From: Bolinopsis microptera
Lineage: Eukaryota > Ctenophora > Tentaculata > Lobata > Bolinopsidae
DNA length: 64,000 nt
Direction of reading: 5' to 3'
Assembly: GCF_026151205.1 (NCBI RefSeq)
Contig: NC_087077.1
Location: 1,674,001 to 1,738,000, forward strand
Shown: positions 1 to 9,310 of the stretch, in pieces
Layout of the letters: every line of letters starts with the position of its first letter
Position numbering within the stretch: position 1 is the stretch's first letter
Notes under the pieces: generated by a model
Told to the model about the DNA's origin: nothing
The model's database searches: none
The model's input: only the letters and a program-made list of their open reading frames with translations
Position numbers and translations under genes: made by a program

Positions 1-637
1 CACCAGTGTGAATTTTCATACGCTGATGTTTGACAAGATCAGCTTTTCTAATAGTAGCATAAGAACATTCATTACACTTGTAGGGTTTTTCACCTCTATG
101 TATACGCTGATGTCTAACAAGATCACTTTTTCTAATACTAGCATAAGAGCATTCGTTACATTTGTACGGTTTCTCACCAGTGTGAATATGCTGATGCTGA
201 AAGAGACTATCCTTTCGCGAACAAGTATACGAGCAATGTTTACATTTGTAGGGTTTTTCATGAGTATGAACTTTCTGATGTTGTAGAAGATTAGATTCGT
301 ATAAACAAGAAAAGGGGCAAACTTTACATTTGAAAGATTTACTTCCCAGTGGGGTTTTCTTTGAATTGTTCTCTCTTTCTGATAATTCGGAAGAACTGGG
401 CAGTTCATTAGGAAGTAAATTCCCACCAGTCATTATATCCTCATGATGTTCTCGAACATGTTCGATAAAGAACTCATTGTAAAGGAAATGAGCTTTACAT
501 GTGGGACAAATAAAACCATGTGACTTCCCAGATTTTTCCTCTAGCTCACACTTTATTTCCTTCTTTATAACATGGTCAAGAATCTCAGTCTTCATTTCAT
601 CTTTAACTGTTTGTGATCTTGTCTCCCGATTTGACAT
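1..637 (-). CDS. C2H2 zinc-finger protein, C-terminus beyond window
   Basis: An open frame runs from ATG at 637-635 (complement) off the left edge, about 212 codons, so only the N-terminal part is visible. Residues 1-35 are charged and hold KxE motifs (VKDE, MKTE, IKKE, IKCE). An atypical first C2H2 finger follows (FICPTCKAHF to EHVREHH), then a Ser/Glu-rich linker. After that come four classical fingers of the form YKCxxCSYAxxRKxxLxxHQ, joined by HTGEKPYKC or HRGEKPYKC linkers. Known for the family: such linked arrays bind DNA in the major groove, usually as nuclear transcription regulators. The first finger and acidic N-terminus resemble those of the cluster at 53-64 kb, so this is a distant, intact-looking paralogue. 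Its target is unknown. Confidence 0.85.
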   Translation of the reverse strand, partial: MSNRETRSQTVKDEMKTEILDHVIKKEIKCELEEKSGKSHGFICPTCKAHFLYNEFFIEHVREHHEDIMTGGNLLPNELPSSSELSERENNSKKTPLGSKSFKCKVCPFSCLYESNLLQHQKVHTHEKPYKCKHCSYTCSRKDSLFQHQHIHTGEKPYKCNECSYASIRKSDLVRHQRIHRGEKPYKCNECSYATIRKADLVKHQRMKIHTG

Positions 638-1260
638 TGTGATCCCTCCACTTAAAAGGTTCAAGAAGTTATAAAATGAATCATATCGACGAGTATTAGT
701 TCAGTACAAGGAGTAACTGATTGGGGGAAATTATAATCATAATTCCTTCTCACTTTCCCATCCCATTAAGTTCATTTTGTTAGAAAATACTCCAAAAATG
801 GGACGGGGAATCTACTGGAGGAAAATAGCATGGTTTGCTGCAATATCAACAGCTTCTTTACAGTATTCTAAAAAAGGCAAAAGCCAACTCTTCCCTAGGA
901 GGTGGCAACAACAACTTTTCAATGTCTGTTTAGATTATATTTGTGATAAGATTAGCAAGCACCATCAGCAATATTCAATAATCTAGCAAAACGTAATAGG
1001 TAGTTAAAGTATGAGTACTCAGTACATAAAATTTAAAATTTATGAAATTTGATGAATCAATCAGTAAAATAGGTCACTTTAGATTAAAATTATATTGAAA
1101 ATTGGGCAGATTTAAATTTGAATACCAATTCATACTGTATAATAAATAATTTAATACAGATAATATTCCGAAAATAATGCAGATATAATTAAACTAAGAA
1201 ATATACATCAAAATAAAAAGTTTACCCTCTAAAAATAAGAGTTTATACCCTCTTCTGGTC
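638..1260. other. intergenic, nothing recognised
   Basis: AT-rich spacer between two minus-strand genes. It should hold the promoter of the zinc-finger gene and the 3-prime region of the aminopropyltransferase gene. The 69-codon + frame at 777-986 has no recognisable similarity and is probably chance. Confidence 0.6.
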
Positions 1261-2169
1261 TTACAATCCTATTGACTCCTCAAGCCAAGAGCTAAATTCA
1301 AGAGGAAGAGTACAGCAGCTCATGTGATACTCCTCATAGTAACATCTGAGTCCCATCTCCTTTGCTTTTGCTGCTGAAATCTTATAAACTGGGACATCAA
1401 GTTGCTCATAATTCTTCCCAGATTCTTTCGTCATGCGCCCAAAGAGAATGCCAATATTCCCATTTGGAAAACTTGGTACAGGCACCATGCCATAACATAT
1501 CATTTTAGTGGCTGCTTTCATATTCTCAATCTCGACTTTTAAAGAATCATTATTTTGATACGGGCAAAATGCCTGGTATGAGACTACTCCTCCATCCTTA
1601 ATTATCTCCTTCAGCTGAGTGTAAAAAGCTTTCCCTAAAAGTTGATTCTCTTCATCTGAACAAATTGCATAATCTGTAACATCAATGATAACAACATCAA
1701 ACATAACATCACATGTTTTAATATACTCTTTAGCATCACCTACTATCACAGAAACCCTCTCATCTTCCAGAAACCTTCCCATGGAAGGAATGTGTTCTTT
1801 GCATACTTTCATGACCTGTTCATCAATGTCCACCAGTATGATTTCTCTAACTCTGGAATCTTTTAGCAGTTCTCTGACAATACCACCATCTCCACCTCCA
1901 ATGACAAGAACTTTCTCAGGTTCTAAGACTGAACAAAGAGGAAGATAGGTCAGCATCTCTTGATAGAGGAATTCATCGTAAGTAGTAGCTTGAACACATC
2001 CATCCAATGACAATACTGTACCAAACTTTTTGTGTCTGAACACTTTGATGGCTTGGTATTGGCTCTTGAAGTCGCAGACTACCTCGTCCTGAAGAAGCTG
2101 AAATCGTTGACCAGGATAATCAGCATCACATTCTTCATTGTGCCACACAAGATTAAATTCATCTGTCAT
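1261..2169 (-). CDS. spermidine/spermine synthase-family aminopropyltransferase
   Basis: A 302-residue intronless frame, the same length as animal spermidine synthases. The family moves an aminopropyl group from decarboxylated S-adenosylmethionine to putrescine or spermidine in the cytosol. Visible family features: the N-terminal sheet region (LVWHNEECDADYPGQRFQL), FGTVLSLDGCVQATTYDEF with the EMLTYLPL helix, the Rossmann motif VLVIGGGDGGIVREL near residue 90, the ribose-binding acidic stretch ILVDIDEQV, GDAKEYI, and PSFPNGNIG in the C-terminal half. The usual DSSDPxGP gate loop is replaced by DVTDYAICSDEE. The two aspartates are kept, but the proline and the GP are lost. The following QGE-type motif is YQAFCPYQ. 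The substrate may therefore differ from putrescine. The next upstream gene on the same strand is the membrane protein at 2838-3695. Confidence 0.88.
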   Translation of the reverse strand: MTDEFNLVWHNEECDADYPGQRFQLLQDEVVCDFKSQYQAIKVFRHKKFGTVLSLDGCVQATTYDEFLYQEMLTYLPLCSVLEPEKVLVIGGGDGGIVRELLKDSRVREIILVDIDEQVMKVCKEHIPSMGRFLEDERVSVIVGDAKEYIKTCDVMFDVVIIDVTDYAICSDEENQLLGKAFYTQLKEIIKDGGVVSYQAFCPYQNNDSLKVEIENMKAATKMICYGMVPVPSFPNGNIGILFGRMTKESGKNYEQLDVPVYKISAAKAKEMGLRCYYEEYHMSCCTLPLEFSSWLEESIGL

Positions 2170-2837
2170 TGTCGTTAACCTGTTAGGTTGTAGATCATAT
2201 AATCGCGAGACTAAGGGTGTTATAAAACTTACTGCTATCGGTTTTTCTAGTGTTCGAACTATTGATTACAATACAGAACTTTTTTTAAAGCTGGTAAACT
2301 TAATTGATGATGGTAATTTTTTTTATTTGAAATTTCAATTGATTATTATACATGAGAATCAAACGTTACATTTCATCCATGCAAAACTGCACTGACATTA
2401 TTTTGATACAAAACTAATGGAAACAAAGGTATTACAATATACTTATATAAGTTGCATACTGATGGCTGGGTGACAGCTAACTAGACAAATAAACTTGTAT
2501 TCAATATAACAATTACGTTGGGGCCATCTGAATTGGTGCCTACAGTTTTAAATACATGAACTGGTTTAGAATTTTAAGTAAGACCTTTTAATTGTGGTCA
2601 GTCAATTAAGGCCAGCGGGGAGTAAACTTCTATTTTTCAGTTTTCACATGTGTGATAGAGTTGATCATGGAGACCATCTAGTAGAAAAAAAAAGCTAAAT
2701 TGCAGTCAAATTTTAATTAAACAATAAGAATTCAAAATTTTATGAAAATTGTAACTTATATTTAAATATCAGAGTTCATAACTTCTTATGCTTATTAGTT
2801 GCAATATTGAAATGAAAGAATAGAAATCGCTAAAAGC
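2170..2837. other. intergenic between two minus-strand genes
   Basis: 668 bp of AT-rich DNA. On the minus strand an acceptor-like CTACAACCTAACAG lies about 10 bases before the aminopropyltransferase ATG. No other gene or element was recognised. Confidence 0.55.
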
Positions 2838-3695
2838 TCACAAATTGCTGTTGTCTCTATTTAAAATTAAACGTCCAAATTGTTTTTCAAATACATTCAG
2901 GCCAAGAAATCGTTCAGACAAATCTCCAGACATTTTCAAAAAATATGCTAGATCTGTAAATCCTGTTGTGAGATATATACCAACTATAGCAACACAGCTC
3001 CCTATCAAAAATATCAAATAAGATCCAGAAATTATATCCTTCGTTCTGTCCAGCTTAAATTCTGGACCATTATTTGCAGAAGAGGACTCTAATGTCTTTT
3101 TCAGTATTTGGAGGTTTCTGTTGTTAAAGTTTCCAACGTTGTAAAAAGAAAACGCCACATTGCCGGCAGAAAACTTTTTGTCTGACATGGAACACTGACT
3201 TGCTGGAATTGTGTGATGAGCTTGGGTAGTAGACTGAAGGTGAACTTCTTTTGTGGAAGGGTCTAGGGACAGATCAATTATTTTGCTGGATCCTACCCAA
3301 CTTATAAAAGGGTGACTAACAAGCACTAAGACAGCAATTGCAGGCACCGCAGTATATAAATGATAATCTAACATAGGCACTCCAAGTCCAGTAAAGTTGA
3401 CAAGAAATTGAGGGATAAGAATAGCATGCATCCTTTTTATTTGTTTATTTCCTATCATGTTAAACTTTGCTATTCCAGCTGCAGTGAACACTTTTAATTC
3501 ATTCTTCTGACCTTTTCTGACTGAGCCAGTAACAATCTTTTTCGGTGGCCGCTTACTACTTGTAGAGAAGATTTTCTGACAATATAGTGTCCTCCAGATT
3601 GCACCGACCTTTCGATGTGAAAACATTGCAGACATAGTGACCACAAACCTAAGAGTTAGGAGAACTATTAGCAAGTTAAAACAATTAACATTCAA
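2838..3695 (-). CDS. two-helix membrane protein, probably mitochondrial
   Basis: The frame is 285 codons from the first Met, but the probable start is the Met at residue 21 (MSAMFSHRKVGAIW). A strong acceptor-like CTAACTCTTAG lies just before it, so the first 20 codons may be non-coding. From Met21 the N-terminus is basic and Ser/Thr-rich without acidic residues (SHRK, SSKRPPKK), like a mitochondrial presequence. A first hydrophobic pair is near residues 90-130 (HAILIPQFLVNF; YTAVPAIAVLVLVSHPFI). A long polar segment follows, then a second membrane segment near 225-247 (YLIFLIGSCVAIVGIYLTTG). The layout recalls small inner-membrane proteins such as TMEM70, TMEM186 or TMEM223, but no diagnostic motif was seen and the family is not assigned. 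Confidence 0.65.
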   Translation of the reverse strand: MNVNCFNLLIVLLTLRFVVTMSAMFSHRKVGAIWRTLYCQKIFSTSSKRPPKKIVTGSVRKGQKNELKVFTAAGIAKFNMIGNKQIKRMHAILIPQFLVNFTGLGVPMLDYHLYTAVPAIAVLVLVSHPFISWVGSSKIIDLSLDPSTKEVHLQSTTQAHHTIPASQCSMSDKKFSAGNVAFSFYNVGNFNNRNLQILKKTLESSSANNGPEFKLDRTKDIISGSYLIFLIGSCVAIVGIYLTTGFTDLAYFLKMSGDLSERFLGLNVFEKQFGRLILNRDNSNL

Positions 3696-3794
3696 CGCAA
3701 TGAGGGTAAATAATTTTACTTAAAAGATAATGAATATTCAGTCATTAAGTCATTAATATAAATATGACAATCTATTATAATGATGTATAATATA

Positions 3795-3890
3795 CTACAG
3801 TTAAACCTCTATACTATTTACCAGGCCTCTTGGGGGAACAAAAAGTGCACAGTATAGAAAAAACCTGGTAGAGAGGTTCACATGATCCGG
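3795..3890. repeat. imperfect inverted repeat, possible pogo/Tigger-type MITE end
   Basis: TTAAACCTCTATACT...ACCAGG on the left is partly matched by the reverse complement of CCTGGTAGAGAGGTTCA on the right. The CAGTTAAACCTCTAT end resembles pogo/Tigger terminal repeats. Assignment is tentative. Confidence 0.35.
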
Positions 3891-4005
3891 TTCCCTAGTA
3901 ACTATAGCATCTCAAATAGTCTATCTAGCGTCTCATATATCCCATTAGAGCCTTAGTATACGTGTATCAACAATTTATCAAAAGTATGATTGAATACATT
4001 ATATC

Positions 4006-4027
4006 ATATATATATATATATATATAT
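4006..4027. repeat. AT dinucleotide microsatellite
   Basis: An uninterrupted TA/AT run of about 22 bases. Confidence 0.9.
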
Positions 4028-4894
4028 TTGCGATATGGCTGAAACAAGCGTGTCACACAGCACGCGTATACACATGGATATGTGAACGTGCGCTGCACCG
4101 AAAAATTGTTGTTATCAGATCTAGCTGAGATATCATGACAAGTAAAGTCGCTAATTTTGCCCTGTACGTTTGAAGTTTATAACTTGGTATGGCGCCAAGT
4201 TCAGAGTTGGACTTTTTGAGTACAGTTTTAGTCTAATATTTTACGGGCAATGAATTACCTTATTATATCCACAATGCTTGCAGCAGCGCGCGCCCGCCTT
4301 CCAGCGGTTAAAAACACAGAGGGGTCGTTTACATATTACGCAATCAGCTGAGGGGGGAGGGGGTTCCAAATAATGACTACGCTAGTGTAATTTTGACACA
4401 ATAGTTATGTATAAAATTGATAAGGGGGTAAAAATGTTCCAAAAATTGATTACGTAATATGTGAACGACCCTATTGTAATGCCAAAATGTTGATTCACGA
4501 TGTCAATCCTTCCTAGCTAGCTCCGCGACAATATGCGCGGCGCAGCGCAGATCAGTTGTGCATTACGCTACAATGTAAGGTGTGAGTTTTAAGGTTTAGG
4601 TTAAATAAAATGCTTGGTTGACGATGTCAACCCATCGATATCGTTGCTCGATCGACGATGCGAAACAAGAATGCTAGTTCGCGCGGCGCGTCGAAGCGGC
4701 GAAGTCTTCCAAATAAAATGCTTGAAAAAGTGACTTTGTTTAATTAAATTAAATTAGGTTTGTGGATGGAATTATAAAAATAATCATTACGTCACATTGC
4801 AAACGGCCCTAGCTTAATTGACGATGTCAATTCATCGCAGCTCGGCGTGGCACAGTTGCGCATTTCGCCGATCTAGCTGTGAGAAGCCTCATTG

Positions 4895-4990
4895 AGTTTG
4901 TAGGTTTACAACCTACCAGGACGCGCGCCGAGTTGGACTCGTCGACGGTTCTATATGGAACAAATATTTTAAGAGTATCACCTGTTAAAT
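4895..4990. repeat. dispersed repeat, inverted partner at 47320-47415
   Basis: TAGGTTTACAACCTACCAGG, GCGCGCCGAGTTGGA, CGTCGACGGT and GGAACAAATATTTTA occur here in order and recur in reverse complement and reverse order at 47320-47415. The surrounding 4240-4890 bases are also GC-rich and carry several CGATGTCAA-type short repeats. This is a fragment of an unidentified mobile element. Confidence 0.6.
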
Positions 4991-5910
4991 ATTTTGTTAT
5001 TTAACATTTTATGTATTTTTATTTGCGTTTTCATCAATAAGTCATGCAATTATTGACAATTATTTTTTTAAACTCTGCTCGCCCCTCCAATTTATATATG
5101 AAACATAGGTACATTGTACATGTAAATTCATACGTCGTACAAAAATCATCAAAAAAATAGCGCCACGCATATGTGCACGGTCTATCTTACATCTTTTCAG
5201 AAGAATCGAGCGCTACTGCAGAAAGTTGTTATATTTAATCACTGCTGTGGTTGTCACAGTTATTAGGAGTGTTCCGTTTAATTGGAGGTTTAATTGTACC
5301 TCCAGCGCCAATATGCGCCAATATGCAATGTTACGCCACTGGTCGCAATTCATTGACGAGGGCTTCTATACACTAGCAACTAGCATTAAACTATTTTCTT
5401 CCGCCCTCCTCTATTTTCTAGCCAAATTGTTTAGTTTGATAGCACTATCAGGTTCTAAACAGTCCTACTGACTGAAAGTTGTATTGCTACTTAAAGGAGC
5501 TCCCCGATGCTTAATCTTTACTTTATTCCGTTGAGTTTGTTTTATTACTAGATAGATACCCTTCACTACATCTGCATACATTGTTTTCTCTGATCCATTC
5601 AGTCTGCCTGGTCGTGGGGTGAGTGTCGTTGACGTTAAGCTAAAGATCCGGGGAGATCCTGAGTGGTCTATGCAGCCACCGGTCTAATCAGCCGAATACT
5701 CGAGAAATCGGGTGTGAGGGTTAAATGAGGAGCTGCACATAGCAGCAAAGTCTCGGGCGAAGAAATTATGGTATACACTACCTTGACCGTCACTGGCCCA
5801 ATAAATCCTTCGGCTTCCTGTAATTGGCTGGTTGCACTTGTGTAACAATGTGGCTGTTGGAATACACAAAATAAGTGTCTTGATAAAAAAATAGTACTAT
5901 CGAGCGTGTA

Positions 5911-6262
5911 AATCACTCTACAGTCGATTTTTGAGATTTCTCTAAAAGGGTCCCCGACAGTTTAAACCAACTTGAATCGATGTATTTTCGAACGTTGATT
6001 CCGAATCACGTCCATGACATAGGGTTAAAATGCTCCCCTGTTGATATATTGGCAAAAAACTGTCTTAATCACATGATATGACTTTGTAAGGAAGTTGGTG
6101 TAATTTCTCGTTAGGGTTAGGGTTTCAGCAAATACTTTTGTTCGGTATTGAGTTAGAGTTCAGGTTGGGGTCAGATTAGAGGGTTAGGGTTTCGAATAGT
6201 CATTCAGGGCCACCTAGAGAACGAGTTAAAACAGTCACGTGACAGTCGAGTGTAGAGTGATT
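5911..6262. mobile_element. MITE with 17-bp terminal inverted repeats (copy 1)
   Basis: It begins AATCACTCTACAGTCGA and ends with the complement of AATCACTCTACACTCGA, 16 of 17 positions matching. It has no coding capacity. Internal GGGTTAGGGTTT, a TCACGTGA palindrome and GAACGAGTT are found in inverted orientation in the second copy near 46459-46694. The bases just outside the right end (AATCATCATCC) are also shared, so the true end may lie about 11 bases further out. Confidence 0.7.
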
Positions 6263-6640
6263 AATCATCATCCTAGTAATATACTATTCTATACTGTACG
6301 AATCAGGCTAAATGATCCCGGTTGCCTTTTATAAGTCCCGTTTTTGGGTGAACTAAAAAATAATGTAATTTTTCGAAATTGGAAAAATTTGGCCAATTTC
6401 GAAAAATTGATATTAATGCAATAAAGTGTATGGCTGTATTAGGACTTGAAGCTAATTTTCCTATTCCTATTCTTATAAAAATGTACTTTAGTGTGTGGAG
6501 TGTTTGTTAATAATCTGTAGTTGTGTGTGAGATGTGTCTTTCCCTGTTTGTATCTAATTTTCATTTTTCAGGATTAATCTATGGTTTACTTAGAAGACTT
6601 CAATGTGAAGTGATGTATCTCTCTATGAAGAAGTGCAGCT

Positions 6641-8977
6641 ATGCTTCAGACTTTCTCTTCAATCATAGACTTTGATGTTCAGACTAAATCTATTAGGGGT
6701 GCCATCAACCCCCTGGCCAATCAAGTTGCCATAATGTCCTCATACTACAACAAAAAGAAAGGTGTTAAGAGCAGGAAACTTCTACATCATGCTAAGTATG
6801 TGAATGAAATTTGTTATGAACTGATAAAGTTTGCCAGAGAAGTTGCTAAAGAACATCCAGATGTTGAATATGAACTCAATCAAGCATGCAACAGAACATG
6901 TGACGTTTACAATGTGATGAAGATGAAAATAGAGGGAGATGATAAGCATGATTCAGCTGGCACCATAATAGACATAGCTAAGCAACTCATAAATAATGTT
7001 GCTCGGATACTTATTGTAACAGACTCTGCAGATTTGATTTTAATTGATAAAACTATTGAAGATGTGAAGCAATGTTTGAAAGCTGTTGAACAATCCATCG
7101 AAATTTGTGCTTTTGATGAAATCTTTCAAAAATTGAGAAGCGTCATGGATGTTTTGATGAAGCAAATTGCTAGTAGACAAATGGATCTTTTAGACTCTCA
7201 GAAAAAGGATGAATTGGGGTTAGTCCGGTCAATGTGGATGCGCTGTAAAGAGAGATTATACACTTCCTCTAGAGTTGCTATTGTACATCCTGAATTAGAT
7301 TCTGGTGTAACAAACCGGAATTTAGTACTACAGGAAATAAGTGATTCAATCAAAAAACTGCAGGCACTCATTAAGGGAAGATCAAGTTCTGAATCACAGA
7401 GTAAAGCTGGCATTCTAGCTTCATGTTTTGAAGAATTTGAAGTGAGTGTTATCTTCGCTAACAAGATGAAACGTGATCAACAAAATCTACTTCAAAACAA
7501 CTTAGCTATAATTATCAAAGAGGCATCATCTATTGCTGATTCTGCTTCTACAAGAGAGGAAAGGCAGCAAAATATCCACAGACTTTGCAAAGACTGTGAA
7601 ATGTTGTTAAATGTTCTCATCCACTCTAATCCTGACTGCAACAATGACAAACATATTGAGAAAATATGTTCAACAACTGGTCAACTGAGGCATTATCTAC
7701 AACTTGCAACATTGGATCATATTGTCGACTTTTATTTTTTACCCTACATACCGTTTCAATGGCTGTACTCTATTTCTGCTGAAGGGGCTAAAGACAAAGA
7801 TCAGCTCAAAGAAAGTGAACATGAGATGGTTCAGCATGTTCTAAACCTTGAAATGATAGCCAGAATGGCATGTTCACTTTCTGTAGAATCATATCATAAC
7901 AAAGTGGTTAGGTTTGCGATCGCCAATATTGCTAATTTGGTGAGACAAGTTGTTTTTGCAACCCGTAGTTTGGCAAATCAACCTAAAAGTGAGCTTATTA
8001 AACATAATATGGATGTTTACAAGAAAGCATGGTCAAAAGAACTGAACAATTTGGTTGAAGCTGTAGATGAAATCACACCAGTTACAGAATTTTTGTACAT
8101 AAGTATTTCACATGCCAAAGAAAATGTGGAGCTTATCTCTCAGATTCTAGAGGCAGAATTCTCATATCAAAATGAGAATAACGGTGGTGAAAAGAATTGG
8201 GCAGATCTGGATCAAACTGTAGATGCTTTGATAAACAGGACTTTGCGTGTTTTGAGTGTTATCAGAGAGGAGCGTAGAAAAGTCGTTGATGAGCGATATC
8301 TTGCAAATGATCCTGTCATGGGTCGATGTCAACACCTTGCTAAATATGCATTAACTGAAACAAAGAAGCTTTGTGATGAGATTGTCAAAGAAGGCAAGCC
8401 AAAAAAGGATGCATTGAAGAAAAGAGCAAACGACGTAGTTTCTCAATTATGCAAGCTTCAAATTGCATTTTCAAAAGCCACTACAAGATGTGATGCTTAC
8501 ATTGAATCTTTTTATGCAGAATGTGACACAACTGAGCATGAACTAAATAGGAACGCTATGTCCATTGCTGTGGATAAGCCATTGCAAAGCTGTCTCAAGA
8601 TCTGTGCTATTTTAAAAGTTATTGTGTCTAATGTGAAAAGTGGGGACTGCATTCAACATTGGCCAGTTGTTATTCAGAAACTGAAGGAACTCAATGCTGA
8701 GACCAGCGGACTTGATTTCTGTGTTAGGGACATTGTTACAAATGGCAGATCCTCTGCCGTGAAAAGTGACTTGATTTTGGAGTATTCCAGTAAAGTTGTG
8801 GAATGTTCAAGGCACAGTTTGACTGTAGCTATGAAAGATATGTCACATTATGTTTGTTATGGAGAGGTTTTTGTGTCTCTTCTCTCGTCTGCTAAAACTA
8901 TTATCATAAATATACCTGAGATATATAAAGGGTGTATGTTATTCAACAGCAAACGGAAAAAGGTTTTCAAGAAATAA
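6641..8977 (+). CDS. alpha-catenin-like adhesion protein
   Basis: A single uninterrupted frame of 778 codons. Alpha-catenins link cadherin-bound beta-catenin to F-actin at cell junctions. Family features in order: the N-terminal TKSIRGAINPLANQV segment (compare alpha-catenin R-S-V-E-x-x-L-x-P-L-V), the helical beta-catenin-binding/dimerisation region to about residue 260, the vinculin-homology middle region with ARMACSLS near 410 and NMDVYKKAWSKELNNL (family: NMDLFKEQWEKQVRVL) near 460, VDEITPVTEFL, and a helical C-terminal domain from about 590. It is about 130 residues shorter than vertebrate alpha-E-catenin (906) and lacks the last stretch of the actin-binding tail. Divergence is high and alpha-catulin is an alternative. 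The only apparent intron would lie in the 5-prime leader. ORC1 begins 333 bp downstream on the same strand. Confidence 0.82.
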   Translation: MLQTFSSIIDFDVQTKSIRGAINPLANQVAIMSSYYNKKKGVKSRKLLHHAKYVNEICYELIKFAREVAKEHPDVEYELNQACNRTCDVYNVMKMKIEGDDKHDSAGTIIDIAKQLINNVARILIVTDSADLILIDKTIEDVKQCLKAVEQSIEICAFDEIFQKLRSVMDVLMKQIASRQMDLLDSQKKDELGLVRSMWMRCKERLYTSSRVAIVHPELDSGVTNRNLVLQEISDSIKKLQALIKGRSSSESQSKAGILASCFEEFEVSVIFANKMKRDQQNLLQNNLAIIIKEASSIADSASTREERQQNIHRLCKDCEMLLNVLIHSNPDCNNDKHIEKICSTTGQLRHYLQLATLDHIVDFYFLPYIPFQWLYSISAEGAKDKDQLKESEHEMVQHVLNLEMIARMACSLSVESYHNKVVRFAIANIANLVRQVVFATRSLANQPKSELIKHNMDVYKKAWSKELNNLVEAVDEITPVTEFLYISISHAKENVELISQILEAEFSYQNENNGGEKNWADLDQTVDALINRTLRVLSVIREERRKVVDERYLANDPVMGRCQHLAKYALTETKKLCDEIVKEGKPKKDALKKRANDVVSQLCKLQIAFSKATTRCDAYIESFYAECDTTEHELNRNAMSIAVDKPLQSCLKICAILKVIVSNVKSGDCIQHWPVVIQKLKELNAETSGLDFCVRDIVTNGRSSAVKSDLILEYSSKVVECSRHSLTVAMKDMSHYVCYGEVFVSLLSSAKTIIINIPEIYKGCMLFNSKRKKVFKK

Positions 8978-9310
8978 TTTATGCTCGGTTTTTATTAACT
9001 TCTAGGTAATCAACTAAAGATTTATCTCTGCAGATTTATTTTTAAACTTTGTGTAAAATAACTATTGTTTATAAAAACTGTTAAAACCAGACATTGTATT
9101 ATTTTTTGTCAAAAATGTATATCACTCTCATCTGGTACTGTGGTTTTGTCCAAGATTGGTCGAGTTACATTGTCTTGAAATTCAATTGAAACCTACATCT
9201 TTTTCATTTATTAAACTTGTCTGCAAGGTTTCTAGTTGATGAAATCTTTCACTTGATTGTTTTCAAAATCAGTATTTGATAAAATATAACATTAACACTC
9301 TAGGTTCTGC
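8978..9310. other. spacer between alpha-catenin-like gene and ORC1
   Basis: 333 bp holding the 3-prime region of the upstream gene (an ATTAAA near 9211 is a possible polyadenylation signal) and the ORC1 promoter or leader. An acceptor-like AACACTCTAG lies a few bases before the ORC1 ATG. Confidence 0.5.

Larger units (their letters stand above)
3696..6640. other. repeat-rich intergenic region
   Basis: 2.9 kb between divergently oriented genes. It holds an imperfect inverted repeat (3795-3890), an AT microsatellite, a GC-rich CpG-containing stretch with dispersed-repeat similarity (4240-4990) and a MITE (5911-6262). The last ~70 bases are the 5-prime leader of the alpha-catenin gene, with an acceptor-like TTTCATTTTTCAG ending near 6571. 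Short frames (5226-5471, 5668-5916) show no coding character. Confidence 0.6.

Noticed and set aside
777-986. 69-codon + frame in the first spacer
   Set aside because: No similarity, no splice or regulatory support; length is within chance expectation.
1685-1948. + strand frame antisense to the aminopropyltransferase
   Set aside because: Shadow of the well-supported minus-strand gene.
6110-6200. Telomere-like TTAGGG runs
   Set aside because: Only a few degenerate repeats, located inside a MITE whose second copy shows the same motifs; not an interstitial telomere.
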